A stretch of DNA of 64,000 nucleotides, taken from the NCBI GenBank assembly GCA_910584655.1, contig CAJUBJ010000008.1, forward strand, positions 1-64,000. Direction: 5' to 3'. This DNA is from an uncultured Bacilli bacterium. Lineage in GTDB: Bacteria > Bacillota_I > Bacilli_A > RF39 > UBA660. Positions 52,653-60,483 of the stretch are shown here, piece after piece. Every line of letters begins with the position of its first letter. Within the stretch, counting starts at the first letter, position 1. The notes under the pieces were generated by a model. It was not told the origin of the DNA. It saw nothing but the letters and a program-made list of their open reading frames with translations, and did not search any database. The position numbers and the translations under genes were made by a program.

Positions 52653-54140
52653 ATGGCAACAGAAATAACTAGTAAAAGTGAATTAGCATCTTTAGCAGAG
52701 AATTTGAATAGTAGATCTTTAGAATTGAAGGATATAACTAGTGATTTAGCTTCTAAAATAAGTAGTGTAGAAAATTTTGACGATATTGATGTTGTTTCTG
52801 CTGCTAATGTTTTAGTAAAGAACTTAAATGCAGTATCACAGGATCTTGATACTGTTTCTACCAATATTAATAATTATACTTTACAAATAATTAATTATGA
52901 TACTGATGATTTTAGTTCTAATAATGTAGAATCTTATTTAGCATCTTTAGGTGGAAGTTCTGTTACTTTACCAGGAGGACTTGGTAGTGTTCATTCTTAT
53001 ATGGGATGGCAATGTATAACTGCGAAGAGTTCTTTACAATATAAATTAAGAGAAGCCGCAGGGATGAATTTTGATGAAAATGGATTTGCTAAAATTGGGG
53101 ATAGATATGTAGTTGCGACAACAACGACTTATGGTAATGTTGGAGATTATATTGATGTTGTGCAAGCAGATGGCTCTGTAATAAAGTGTATTATTGGTGA
53201 TATAAAAAATCAGAATGATGCTGGTTGTAATAAATGGGGACATAATAATGGACAGTGTGTTGTTGAATTTGTTGTAGATAAAGGATCATGGTATGGAACA
53301 GCTAAATCGGTTGCTGGTTATCATCCAGAGTGGGGACAAAATATTTCTCAAGTAGTAAATAAAGGTAATTATTTTGAATTAAGTAATAAATATGATACAG
53401 GTGCTGTTTCATCATTAACTCCTGTTGCAGTAGCAAGTGTTAATAATCAAAGTAATGTTCCATCGACAAATTCTACTGTAGCGGTAGCAACTACAGCAGG
53501 AGCTGCTACTTATATTGCAAGCAGTAGTGGAGGATCTAAAGTTGGAAATTCTGTAGCTCAAAATAATGTACCAATTGAATCGAGTATGACATCTTCAAAT
53601 TTAAAATATGCTCCTTCCCAAAACGACAGTGTTACGCCTGCTATTGATCAGGTTACTGGAAAGCATCCTGGAGATGACATTACATCAACGATGTCTGTGT
53701 CTACTGCAGGAGATATTGATATTTCTAAATATCATAATAATTTAGCGGCTGGATTTGAAGTTACGACAGATAATCAGACTTTTACTGTTAGTGATTCTGA
53801 TTATAATTTGTTATGTGCTATTGTTGCTGCTGAATCAGATAAATCATATGATGATGCATTAGCTGTAATTACTACAATTTTGAATAGATGTGAGGCATCT
53901 AATTGGGTTGCTAGTTATGGAACTAATCCAATTTCGCAAGCAACTGCTAAGAATCAATTTGTTGTTTATCAACATGGTTCCTATAAACAATATATGGGGA
54001 ATTGTCCTGAAACTGTTATGACAGCAGTTAAAGATGCATTGGCTGGAGTTAGAAATCACCATTATTTAAGTTTTAGGTCTAATGGTTCAACATCTTATGG
54101 TGGAAGCATGATTACTTCAAGTGGAAATAGGTATAAATAG
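52653..54140 (+). CDS. Putative T7SS-exported cell-wall hydrolase with SleB-like domain
   Basis: 495 residues without a signal peptide. Parts in order: helical N-terminus (1-90) of the kind that guides WXG/LXG proteins; a beta-rich domain (about 105-235) with GDRYVVATTTTYGNVGDYIDV and CIIGDIKNQND, like a 3D or double-psi barrel; a Thr/Ala/Ser/Asn linker (about 255-340); and a C-terminal domain (about 380-485) resembling SleB/CwlJ hydrolases (LLCAIVAAES...AVITTILNRCEA) with the key glutamate in AAES. The following genes are WXG100-like, which suggests export by an ESX/T7 pathway. Preceded by GAGGTGG. Confidence 0.7.
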   Translation: MATEITSKSELASLAENLNSRSLELKDITSDLASKISSVENFDDIDVVSAANVLVKNLNAVSQDLDTVSTNINNYTLQIINYDTDDFSSNNVESYLASLGGSSVTLPGGLGSVHSYMGWQCITAKSSLQYKLREAAGMNFDENGFAKIGDRYVVATTTTYGNVGDYIDVVQADGSVIKCIIGDIKNQNDAGCNKWGHNNGQCVVEFVVDKGSWYGTAKSVAGYHPEWGQNISQVVNKGNYFELSNKYDTGAVSSLTPVAVASVNNQSNVPSTNSTVAVATTAGAATYIASSSGGSKVGNSVAQNNVPIESSMTSSNLKYAPSQNDSVTPAIDQVTGKHPGDDITSTMSVSTAGDIDISKYHNNLAAGFEVTTDNQTFTVSDSDYNLLCAIVAAESDKSYDDALAVITTILNRCEASNWVASYGTNPISQATAKNQFVVYQHGSYKQYMGNCPETVMTAVKDALAGVRNHHYLSFRSNGSTSYGGSMITSSGNRYK

Positions 54141-54224
54141 TAAAGTTTTAGTAAAATATATTTAAATATATTAGTCGAGTTTTTATAAAATGGTATAATG
54201 AAGAAAATAGAGGAGGTATGAGTG

Positions 54225-54536
54225 ATGGGAAATATTAGTCACAATACAGAGTTAATGAATGAATGGTCTACTAGAGTTAATGATAGTTCAAATAATTATG
54301 ACGAATTAATTAGTAGATTATATGGATTGGTAGATCAATTTGTAGGGTCACCAGAATTTAGTGGAGGATTATCAGCTGATTTTGAAGAAAAAGTTATAAG
54401 TTTAAGACCAGTATTTGAAAGATATTCTGAAACTTTTAGAGAATGTGTAGATTTTATTAATGAAAGAGTTGCTGTTATTGAAAGTGATGAAGCTGAGCTT
54501 AAGAGTGCAATAAACAGCGCTAATCCATTAGGGTAG
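54225..54536 (+). CDS. WXG100-like protein 1
   Basis: 103 residues, predicted two-helix hairpin with the centre SPEFSGGLSADF, where FSG stands at the WXG position. Acidic helix end. Starts the five-gene run of WXG100-like genes; AGGAGG before it. ATG 54225 chosen over GTG 54222. No signal peptide, as usual for ESX substrates. Confidence 0.7.
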   Translation: MGNISHNTELMNEWSTRVNDSSNNYDELISRLYGLVDQFVGSPEFSGGLSADFEEKVISLRPVFERYSETFRECVDFINERVAVIESDEAELKSAINSANPLG

Positions 54537-54548
54537 GAGGAATAAAAA

Positions 54549-54830
54549 ATGGCAGATGGAATTTTAAAGTTAAATCCTGCTGAGGCGAGAGCTAAAGCAC
54601 AAGAAATGGTAAAGACAGCAAGTGAAGTAGAAGATTTATTAAATACAGTTTATTCATTTTTTAGAGAAATAGATAATGAAGAAGAAGGAATTTATCAAGG
54701 AAGTGAAAAAGCTGTTCAATTAAGAGGAGAACTAGAAGAATTTAGTAAATTATTTGGTCCTGCTTATGAGCAAATTGTTAAATCAGCTAATGATATAGTT
54801 GCAATAGCTAATAGAGCAGAAGTTGAATAG
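54549..54830 (+). CDS. WXG100-like protein 2
   Basis: 93 residues. Two helices around the turn EEGIYQGSEKAVQLRGEL, with YQG in place of WXG. Begins MADGILKLNPAEARAKAQEM. Acidic. Twelve bases after the previous gene with its own AGGAGG, so co-transcribed and probably expressed in similar amount. Confidence 0.72.
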   Translation: MADGILKLNPAEARAKAQEMVKTASEVEDLLNTVYSFFREIDNEEEGIYQGSEKAVQLRGELEEFSKLFGPAYEQIVKSANDIVAIANRAEVE

Positions 54831-54863
54831 TAAATAATTATAAAATATTAGGGAGATGAGTTT

Positions 54864-55154
54864 ATGAGTGACGCTTATTATCATGATGCAGATGGAATTG
54901 CTACAATAGTAAACACTTTAAAAAGTGATATTGAAAATTACAAAGATAAGATAGTTGAAATAAGTAAATTAATTAATGAAATAAATAGTTCTTCTGCTTG
55001 GAAGGATACTCAAGTAAAAACATCATTCATAAATACTTGTCAATCTTATATGACTATTTATAAAGAGTTATCAACAAGTATGGAAAATTATGTTAATGGT
55101 TTATCAAATAAATCAGAAGGTTTTGCTTCTATAGAAAGTGCTTTTTCGAGGTGA
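54864..55154 (+). CDS. WXG100-like protein 3
   Basis: 96 residues. Helical hairpin with SSAWKDTQVKTSF at the turn; W is retained but the glycine is replaced (WKD). Asn/Ser/Tyr-rich. GGGAGATGAG precedes the start. Part of the same operon. Confidence 0.72.
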   Translation: MSDAYYHDADGIATIVNTLKSDIENYKDKIVEISKLINEINSSSAWKDTQVKTSFINTCQSYMTIYKELSTSMENYVNGLSNKSEGFASIESAFSR

Positions 55155-55160
55155 TAAATT

Positions 55161-55433
55161 ATGGCTAATATAGATACATCAGTATTTGTTGATACTACTG
55201 CATTGACAGGATGGAGTGCACAGATGTCTTCATTAAATGAAGAGTCGATTGAGAGTTTAAATTCCTTTATGAAAAATGTTAACTCTTTAAGTAATCCTTG
55301 GGCAGGAAATTCGGCAGAGTCATTTATGAATTTTGGGGCTGACTTGTTAAATAAAGCTCTTTCATGTCATGAAAATATGAGACAAGTTGATAAGTTTTTA
55401 ATTACAGTAATTGAAACAATGGAAAAAGAATAA
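55161..55433 (+). CDS. WXG100-like protein 4 (classical WAG motif)
   Basis: 90 residues. The best WXG100 match: LSNPWAGNSAESFMNFGADL, a true W-x-G turn between two helices. C-terminus VIETMEKE lacks a clear YxxxD/E signal. AGGTGAT lies before the start; seven bases separate it from the previous stop. Confidence 0.82.
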   Translation: MANIDTSVFVDTTALTGWSAQMSSLNEESIESLNSFMKNVNSLSNPWAGNSAESFMNFGADLLNKALSCHENMRQVDKFLITVIETMEKE

Positions 55434-55450
55434 AAGGATAGGTGAGTTTT

Positions 55451-56482
55451 ATGAGTTATGTAGAAGCTGCTAATTCTATTAAGTCAACTGCAGATGTTTT
55501 AAAAAGTTCTGTAGATAAGATAGATAGCTCTGCTTTTGATTCAATATGGAAAGGACAAGCTCATGATGCACTAACTTCTAAACTTACAGATTCTTTATCT
55601 AAAATAAAAAAACAACAAATATCTGTTAATAGATTTACTAATGCTATTGAAAAAATTGATAAATATAAAGAAAATAAAGAAAATATAAAAAGTTTAAGAA
55701 TAGAGTATGACAATATTGTTGATACAAAAGACAATATTGAAGCTAACAGAATGAGAAGAATGCAGTTAAAAAATAAAATTCATAATTTAGAATATTTGAA
55801 TAAAACATTAAAAAATGTTATTGTTTCAGCTTTAAATAGTATTTCTTCTGTTAGTTCAGAATATGATGTTATTAATTATGATTCGTCTCAAAATGAAGGA
55901 TATAAAGAATATATTGTTGATTTATATGATTTTATGAGTTTACTTAATTCAGGAGGCTTAACAACGTTTAGCTCAGGTAATAGTTCAGAGTTATATAATT
56001 ATTATTCTAAAGAAGAAGTAGAAGGCCGAATTGAATCGATAAAGAATCAATATACGGGGCGTGATGCTGCTGTTAATTGTGCTTTAGGAGTAATGCAAAT
56101 GGCTGCTCAAGTTGGAAAGAAACTAAATTTAGGTTGGGGTGGCTTTGATGGCGAGACTCATGATGAAGTTATAGTTGGATCTAATTATAATTCTTTTACT
56201 TCTTGGGCAATTAATCAGGGTAGTAATGTTAATAACATCTCATTAACAGGTATTTTAGATGCAGGAAGAAATACTTCATATGAAGATGCACAAAAAGGTG
56301 ATGTTCTAGTAAATTCAGCTGGAAATATGGTAATGATTGTTGATAATGATACTAATCAACAGGAATTTCTTGTGGCAGAAGTAACAGATCCATCCGAAGG
56401 AGTTGTTGTACAAGCTAAATCATATGCATCTTTAACTGGTTCATATCAAGCAATGGACTTATCAAGTATTTACAATAATTAA
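55451..56482 (+). CDS. WXG-headed protein with NlpC/P60-like domain lacking catalytic residues
   Basis: 343 residues. N-terminal WXG module with SIWKGQAHDAL (WKG about 33-35), a coiled-coil middle (about 50-125), and a C-terminal domain from about 200. That domain aligns by eye with NlpC/P60 peptidases: GKKLNLGWGG, then NYNSFTSWAINQG where DCSGF...is expected (about 245-257), and GDVLVNSAGNMVMIVDND where GDLVF...GHVGIY is expected (about 283-299). Both the nucleophile Cys and the His are replaced. Start ATG 55451 follows AGGTGA. Ends the operon. Confidence 0.72.
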   Translation: MSYVEAANSIKSTADVLKSSVDKIDSSAFDSIWKGQAHDALTSKLTDSLSKIKKQQISVNRFTNAIEKIDKYKENKENIKSLRIEYDNIVDTKDNIEANRMRRMQLKNKIHNLEYLNKTLKNVIVSALNSISSVSSEYDVINYDSSQNEGYKEYIVDLYDFMSLLNSGGLTTFSSGNSSELYNYYSKEEVEGRIESIKNQYTGRDAAVNCALGVMQMAAQVGKKLNLGWGGFDGETHDEVIVGSNYNSFTSWAINQGSNVNNISLTGILDAGRNTSYEDAQKGDVLVNSAGNMVMIVDNDTNQQEFLVAEVTDPSEGVVVQAKSYASLTGSYQAMDLSSIYNN

Positions 56483-56505
56483 AGTCTTTTATAAGACTTT
56501 TTTTT
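56481..56505 (+). terminator. Terminator after the WXG operon
   Basis: Stem AAAGTCTT/AAGACTTT with TTAT loop, followed by T-run. It closes the five-gene unit 54225-56482. Confidence 0.85.
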
Positions 56506-56549
56506 AATATAATGTTATAATTATTTTAAGAATAAAGTGGGTGAATAAT

Positions 56550-58097
56550 ATGATTAATTTATCAGATTCATTAAGTGAAATTGTAAGAGAAAAATTGCAT
56601 ATAGAAGGTAAAGATAACACTTTTTTAGAAAATGATTTAAATAAAATAACTTCTATTAGTATTTCTAAGAATGATATAGAAGAATTAAAGTATTTTTCAG
56701 ATTTGGAAGAGTTAGAGTTAGTATCATTTCCATCGATAGATAGCGATGATATAGCTAAAATAGCTGCTATTGTACCTAAAATAAAGAGTTTAAAAGTAAA
56801 AGAACAGAGTGCTTTGATATCTTTAAATTTATCTTATTTTAAAGAATTAGAAAATGTATGTTTAATACATAATGATAATTTAGAATCTATTGCAGGTTTA
56901 AATAAAGTTAAAAGATTTACTTTTTATGATAATAAAGATTTTGTTAATGTAGAACAAATTTATAATGTAGTTTTAAATAATAGAGATTGCCATATTATTT
57001 TAGATATTATTTTCTATATGGATATTGCTAGAATGTTATGTGAAAATGATCAGGATAAAGGTATTCTAGATAGATTTACTTGGGTTGAATCAGTAGGATT
57101 AAGAAAATATATTATTCACGAATATACAACTGATGAGATAAAGTCACTTATACAAAATGTAACTGCTATAGTTTCAAAATATGTATATGTAGATGATGGA
57201 GATATTGAAAGATTTGGAATTTTATATAAGTGGATGACTAGTAATATAGAATTTGTTAATGAAGATGATCCAAAGAATGAAAATGTAGAAACTGTTAGTA
57301 ATATGTATAAAGTATTTAACTATAGAAAAGGTGGAAGATTATCCTTTGCTAAAGCTTTTCAGTTATTGCTTAGTTTTGCTGGTGTTAAGTCATCTGTAGT
57401 TTATTCTCTTGGGGCTTTAGAATCTATTGGATATTATAATGGTCAAAAAGTATATTCATTGTTGGGAACATCTGATTATGCCTTACTAAGGGTTTCAATA
57501 GATGAAAGATATTATTATTGTGATATAGCTTGGGATAGTTTTGTAAGTGATTATAAATATTTTGACCAATTAAGATTGTTTCTTGTTTCAAAGAATGAAC
57601 TTAAATTAAGACATAAATTTGTTGGAGAAGGCAATATAGAAAAGAGTTATTCTTATCATGGCGATGATTCAGATGATTTAATAATTTTCGCTAATGATAG
57701 GATAAAAGATGTTGATGATTTATTTAATGATATAGAAAGAGTTAGTCCTTCTATATTAGGTGCAGAATTAAATAGTTCTATGATAAAAAAGGAAATATCT
57801 AGTATAAAAGAAAAAATGGAAGATTTAGAAACTGATTCAGATGAATATAAGACTTTAAAAAAGGAATTAGCTTTAAATGAAGAAAATCTTGAAGTGGAAC
57901 AAGCAGATTTACTAAGGTTTAAAAATATGAGGGATGGCATTATAAATAGTTATTCGTCTGATTTAAAATATCATTATTTAAAGTTTAATTTAGAAGATAA
58001 AGATATTTTAAGAAGTAAATTGGAAAAATATCATGAGATGTATTTAATTTCAGATTATATATTTGATATTTTGTTAGAATGTATAAAAGCAGCTTAG
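56550..58097 (+). CDS. Leucine-rich protein with inactive-looking transglutaminase-like domain
   Basis: 515 residues, no signal peptide. Residues 35-140 carry LRR-like repeats (LEELEL, IKSLKV, LENVCLIHNDNL). Residues about 212-335 follow the transglutaminase fold order, RKGGRLSFAKAFQLLLSFAGVKSS, then DYALLRVSIDERYYYCDIAWD, but the Cys of the GxC motif is Arg (about 263) and the His of HAW is missing; only the Asp remains. A coiled coil (about 405-450) precedes the end. Ribosome site GTGGGTGA. Directly after the WXG operon. Confidence 0.65.
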   Translation: MINLSDSLSEIVREKLHIEGKDNTFLENDLNKITSISISKNDIEELKYFSDLEELELVSFPSIDSDDIAKIAAIVPKIKSLKVKEQSALISLNLSYFKELENVCLIHNDNLESIAGLNKVKRFTFYDNKDFVNVEQIYNVVLNNRDCHIILDIIFYMDIARMLCENDQDKGILDRFTWVESVGLRKYIIHEYTTDEIKSLIQNVTAIVSKYVYVDDGDIERFGILYKWMTSNIEFVNEDDPKNENVETVSNMYKVFNYRKGGRLSFAKAFQLLLSFAGVKSSVVYSLGALESIGYYNGQKVYSLLGTSDYALLRVSIDERYYYCDIAWDSFVSDYKYFDQLRLFLVSKNELKLRHKFVGEGNIEKSYSYHGDDSDDLIIFANDRIKDVDDLFNDIERVSPSILGAELNSSMIKKEISSIKEKMEDLETDSDEYKTLKKELALNEENLEVEQADLLRFKNMRDGIINSYSSDLKYHYLKFNLEDKDILRSKLEKYHEMYLISDYIFDILLECIKAA

Positions 58098-58107
58098 GCT
58101 GTTTTTT
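58085..58107 (+). terminator. Weak terminator after the transglutaminase-like gene
   Basis: Stem CAGC/GCTG with TTAG loop, followed by six T; extra A/T pairs can extend it. Confidence 0.55.
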
Positions 58108-58167
58108 ATTTGAATTTGAATAAGTTATAGTTTTATGTTAAAATCCATTTTACATGGGGGAATATGT

Positions 58168-58902
58168 ATGAAAATTAATACAAAAAGAAAATTTATTACT
58201 TTATTAGTTAGTGTGATGGCTAAAAAAGGATATATGATAGAAACATTTGATTTTGAGAAAGATTTGATTACTTTTTTATCTTTTGATAAATATAGTAACT
58301 TATTTTATTTTTTTGAAAATATTAGTGATTTTGATTTTGAAGACATTTTAAAAGAATTACAAAGAGATGGATTAGTTTCAGTAAGTTTTGATACAAGAAA
58401 AACAAGAATAGAATTGTTACATAAAATGTTTTATAGTGTTAGTGATGAAATATTATCATCTTTTGATGATGAATCTATAAATTTAATGGAGGAGTTATTA
58501 GAAGAACATAGTTTAAGTGTTTCTTTAAATAGTGAGTTACCTAATAATGTACAGGGAATATATAGACTTACTAATCCAAATAGAGTTTATAATTTGAATA
58601 ATTTTCATAGTATTATAACTGATGGGGTTGTATGTAATGTTGATACAAATAAAACAGGTGCATATTTAGTACAGGATGCAACATTTGTCTTTTTACAAAG
58701 TTTTATGGATTGTGGATTAGTAGAAATGCAGGTTTTTCATAAGTTTGAAGATAGAAGATATATCTATAATAAAGCAAAAGAGATATTGAAATTTTATTAT
58801 TATTTAGAAATGACTGCTAAAAAAAGAGCAAGTTTTGATGAAGAAGAATTTGAAAATTTTGAAAAACTTGATGAAGTTAATGGTTATAGATATAAAAAAT
58901 AA
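58168..58902 (+). CDS. Protein of unknown function
   Basis: 244 residues, soluble, charged, rich in Phe/Asp/Glu/Leu; no signal peptide, membrane segment or recognised motif. Composition is like the neighbours, so no sign of recent transfer. Start ATG 58168 follows GGGGGA; an in-frame ATG at 58135 has no ribosome site. Single-gene unit between terminators, 70 bases downstream of the leucine-rich gene. Confidence 0.65.
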   Translation: MKINTKRKFITLLVSVMAKKGYMIETFDFEKDLITFLSFDKYSNLFYFFENISDFDFEDILKELQRDGLVSVSFDTRKTRIELLHKMFYSVSDEILSSFDDESINLMEELLEEHSLSVSLNSELPNNVQGIYRLTNPNRVYNLNNFHSIITDGVVCNVDTNKTGAYLVQDATFVFLQSFMDCGLVEMQVFHKFEDRRYIYNKAKEILKFYYYLEMTAKKRASFDEEEFENFEKLDEVNGYRYKK

Positions 58903-58903
58903 G

Positions 58904-58929
58904 AAAGATACGTAAAATGTATCTTTTTA
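58904..58929 (+). terminator. Terminator after the 58168 gene
   Basis: Stem AAAGATAC/GTATCTTT followed by TTTT. Confidence 0.8.
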
Positions 58930-58952
58930 TAGTTTAAAATACTATAAGTTCC

Positions 58953-58981
58953 TTGACAAACTAAAATTTAGTGTTTAGAAT
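58953..58981 (+). promoter_or_regulatory. Promoter with internal inverted repeat for the NrtR-like gene
   Basis: TTGACA, 17 bases, TAGAAT. The spacer holds a near-perfect inverted repeat ACTAAA-A-TTTAGT (58960-58972), a fitting place for a repressor operator. The product of the next gene is a candidate ligand. Confidence 0.65.
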
Positions 58982-58991
58982 AATAATTGTT

Positions 58992-59014
58992 AGAAAGTAA
59001 TAGACTTTCTTTTT
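58992..59014 (+). terminator. Hairpin with T-run just after the promoter, possible attenuator
   Basis: Stem AGAAAGT/ACTTTCT (58992-58998 with 59004-59010) and TTTTT. It begins only a few bases after the expected transcription start near 58988 and 20 bases before the start codon of the following gene, so it may hold that gene down. Confidence 0.6.
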
Positions 59015-59034
59015 ATATAAAAAGAGGTGGAAGA

Positions 59035-59766
59035 ATGGAATTATCAATAGTAACTTGTTTGTTTGTATTAGATAATAAGAAAAATGAAAATAAAAAGAAA
59101 AATGATATTAAATCTTTAAAAATTGTATTGAATAAAAAAGATAATGATTTAATAAGAATAAAATTTGACGAAAAAACTACTATTAAAGAGTTGATGAGAA
59201 GTGAGTTAAAAAAAGTTATTGGTAATGCTAATATTCACTTAGAACAAGTTTATACTTTTGGTGAAAGTAGATTTTTTGATGATAATAAAATAGATATTAT
59301 ATATATGGGACTTGCTAATATTGAAGATATTAAGAAATTAAATGAAGACTATGAATTAGTTGATTTTGAAGTTTTAGATAATAAAGAAATTATTTTAGGC
59401 GAAAGTAATTTTTGCTATAAAACAGATTGTAGAAAAAAATATGGATATGTAGAATATTTTCATGTTATTGATATTAGCGATTTTGTTATGGAGAAGCTGT
59501 TGTTGGAATTAATTACAGCATTTAAGCATTTAAGGTCTAGAGTTGATAATACTGATGTTTGTTTTAAATTGCTTCCTAATATTTTTACTTTAGAAGATGT
59601 AAGAATTGTTTATGAAATGATAAAAGGTATTACAGTTGATAAATCTAATTTTAGAAAAAAAATTATAAAATATTGTGAGAAAGTTGATATGATTGTGGAT
59701 GATAAAGGGTATAGACCATCACAAATGTATAAATTTAATCCTGATAGCATAGATGTTTGGTTATAG
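59035..59766 (+). CDS. NrtR-like regulator: Nudix-like domain plus winged helix
   Basis: 243 residues. C-terminal LLPNIFTLEDVRIVYEMIKGITVDKSNFRKKI...GYRPSQMYKFNPD is the winged helix of the NrtR group (about 178-238). The N-terminal 140 residues follow a Nudix order, but the Nudix box is not present: KELMRSELKKVIGN stands where GX5EX7REUXEEXGU should be. NrtR proteins sense ADP-ribose-type ligands without needing hydrolysis. Start ATG 59035 follows AGAGGTGG. Own promoter and attenuator upstream. Confidence 0.72.
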   Translation: MELSIVTCLFVLDNKKNENKKKNDIKSLKIVLNKKDNDLIRIKFDEKTTIKELMRSELKKVIGNANIHLEQVYTFGESRFFDDNKIDIIYMGLANIEDIKKLNEDYELVDFEVLDNKEIILGESNFCYKTDCRKKYGYVEYFHVIDISDFVMEKLLLELITAFKHLRSRVDNTDVCFKLLPNIFTLEDVRIVYEMIKGITVDKSNFRKKIIKYCEKVDMIVDDKGYRPSQMYKFNPDSIDVWL

Positions 59767-59781
59767 AATGGAGTTGATAAT

Positions 59782-60345
59782 ATGATATTTGCTAGTAATA
59801 ATAAGGGAAAATTAAGAGAAGTAAAAGCAATCTTTGAGGATTATGAGGTTAAATCTCTTGCAGAGGCAGGAATAAATATTGATGTAGAAGAAGATCAAGA
59901 TAGTTTTTATGGTAATGCTTTAAAAAAAGCTAAAGAGATATATGAAATAGCCAAGGAACCGGTTGTAGCAGATGATTCTGGATTGTGTATTGATGTTTAT
60001 GAAGGTTGGCCTGGTGTTTTAACTCATCGTTTTATGGGAGAAGAAGCTACAGATGATGATAGAAATAATGCTATTTTAAATAAGATGAAAGAAGAAAGTA
60101 ATAGAGAAGCTAAGGTAGTATGTAATTTGGTTTACTATGATGGAAAAGATATAGTAGTTGGAGAAGGCGTACTAAATGGTAATATTTCTAATGAGAGACG
60201 TGGATCTAATGGTTTTGGCTTTGACGATATTTTTGAGTTAGAAAATGGAAAAACTTTGGCTGAGCTTAGTAGTGAAGAAAAGAATGAAGTTAGCGCTAGG
60301 TATTTGGCAGCTATTGACTTAAAGGAAAAGTTAAATAATAAATAG
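59782..60345 (+). CDS. rdgB: RdgB/HAM1 non-canonical purine NTP pyrophosphatase
   Basis: House-cleaning enzyme that hydrolyses (d)ITP and XTP. FASNNKGKLREVK at the start, VADDSGLCIDVYEGWPGV and GSNGFGFDDIFE and SARYLAA are family motifs. 187 residues, normal. Follows the NrtR-like gene after 15 bases, so it may be co-regulated. Confidence 0.94.
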   Translation: MIFASNNKGKLREVKAIFEDYEVKSLAEAGINIDVEEDQDSFYGNALKKAKEIYEIAKEPVVADDSGLCIDVYEGWPGVLTHRFMGEEATDDDRNNAILNKMKEESNREAKVVCNLVYYDGKDIVVGEGVLNGNISNERRGSNGFGFDDIFELENGKTLAELSSEEKNEVSARYLAAIDLKEKLNNK

Positions 60346-60352
60346 TGAAGAG

Positions 60353-60386
60353 AAAGACAATTTGTTTAAATATTTGTCTTTTTTCT
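60353..60386 (+). terminator. Terminator after rdgB
   Basis: Stem AAAGACAA/TTGTCTTT with a 13-base loop, followed by a T-rich run. Confidence 0.75.
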
Positions 60387-60426
60387 TTGGAAAATATTAT
60401 TTTTTAATCTTGATGTAAAAAAATGC

Positions 60427-60455
60427 TTACACAAAAATTTAAAATGTGCTATTAT
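60427..60455 (+). promoter_or_regulatory. Promoter of the MATE fusion gene
   Basis: TTACAC, 17 bases, TATTAT with TG two bases upstream. An in-frame ATG at 60454 lies in the -10 region, so it cannot be the start. Confidence 0.5.
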
Positions 60456-60483
60456 GTCTATTGGTTTGGAAAGAAGGTATATA

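Noticed and set aside
53046..53243. Minus-strand frame within the SleB-like gene
   Set aside because: Antisense shadow without a start signal or recognisable product.
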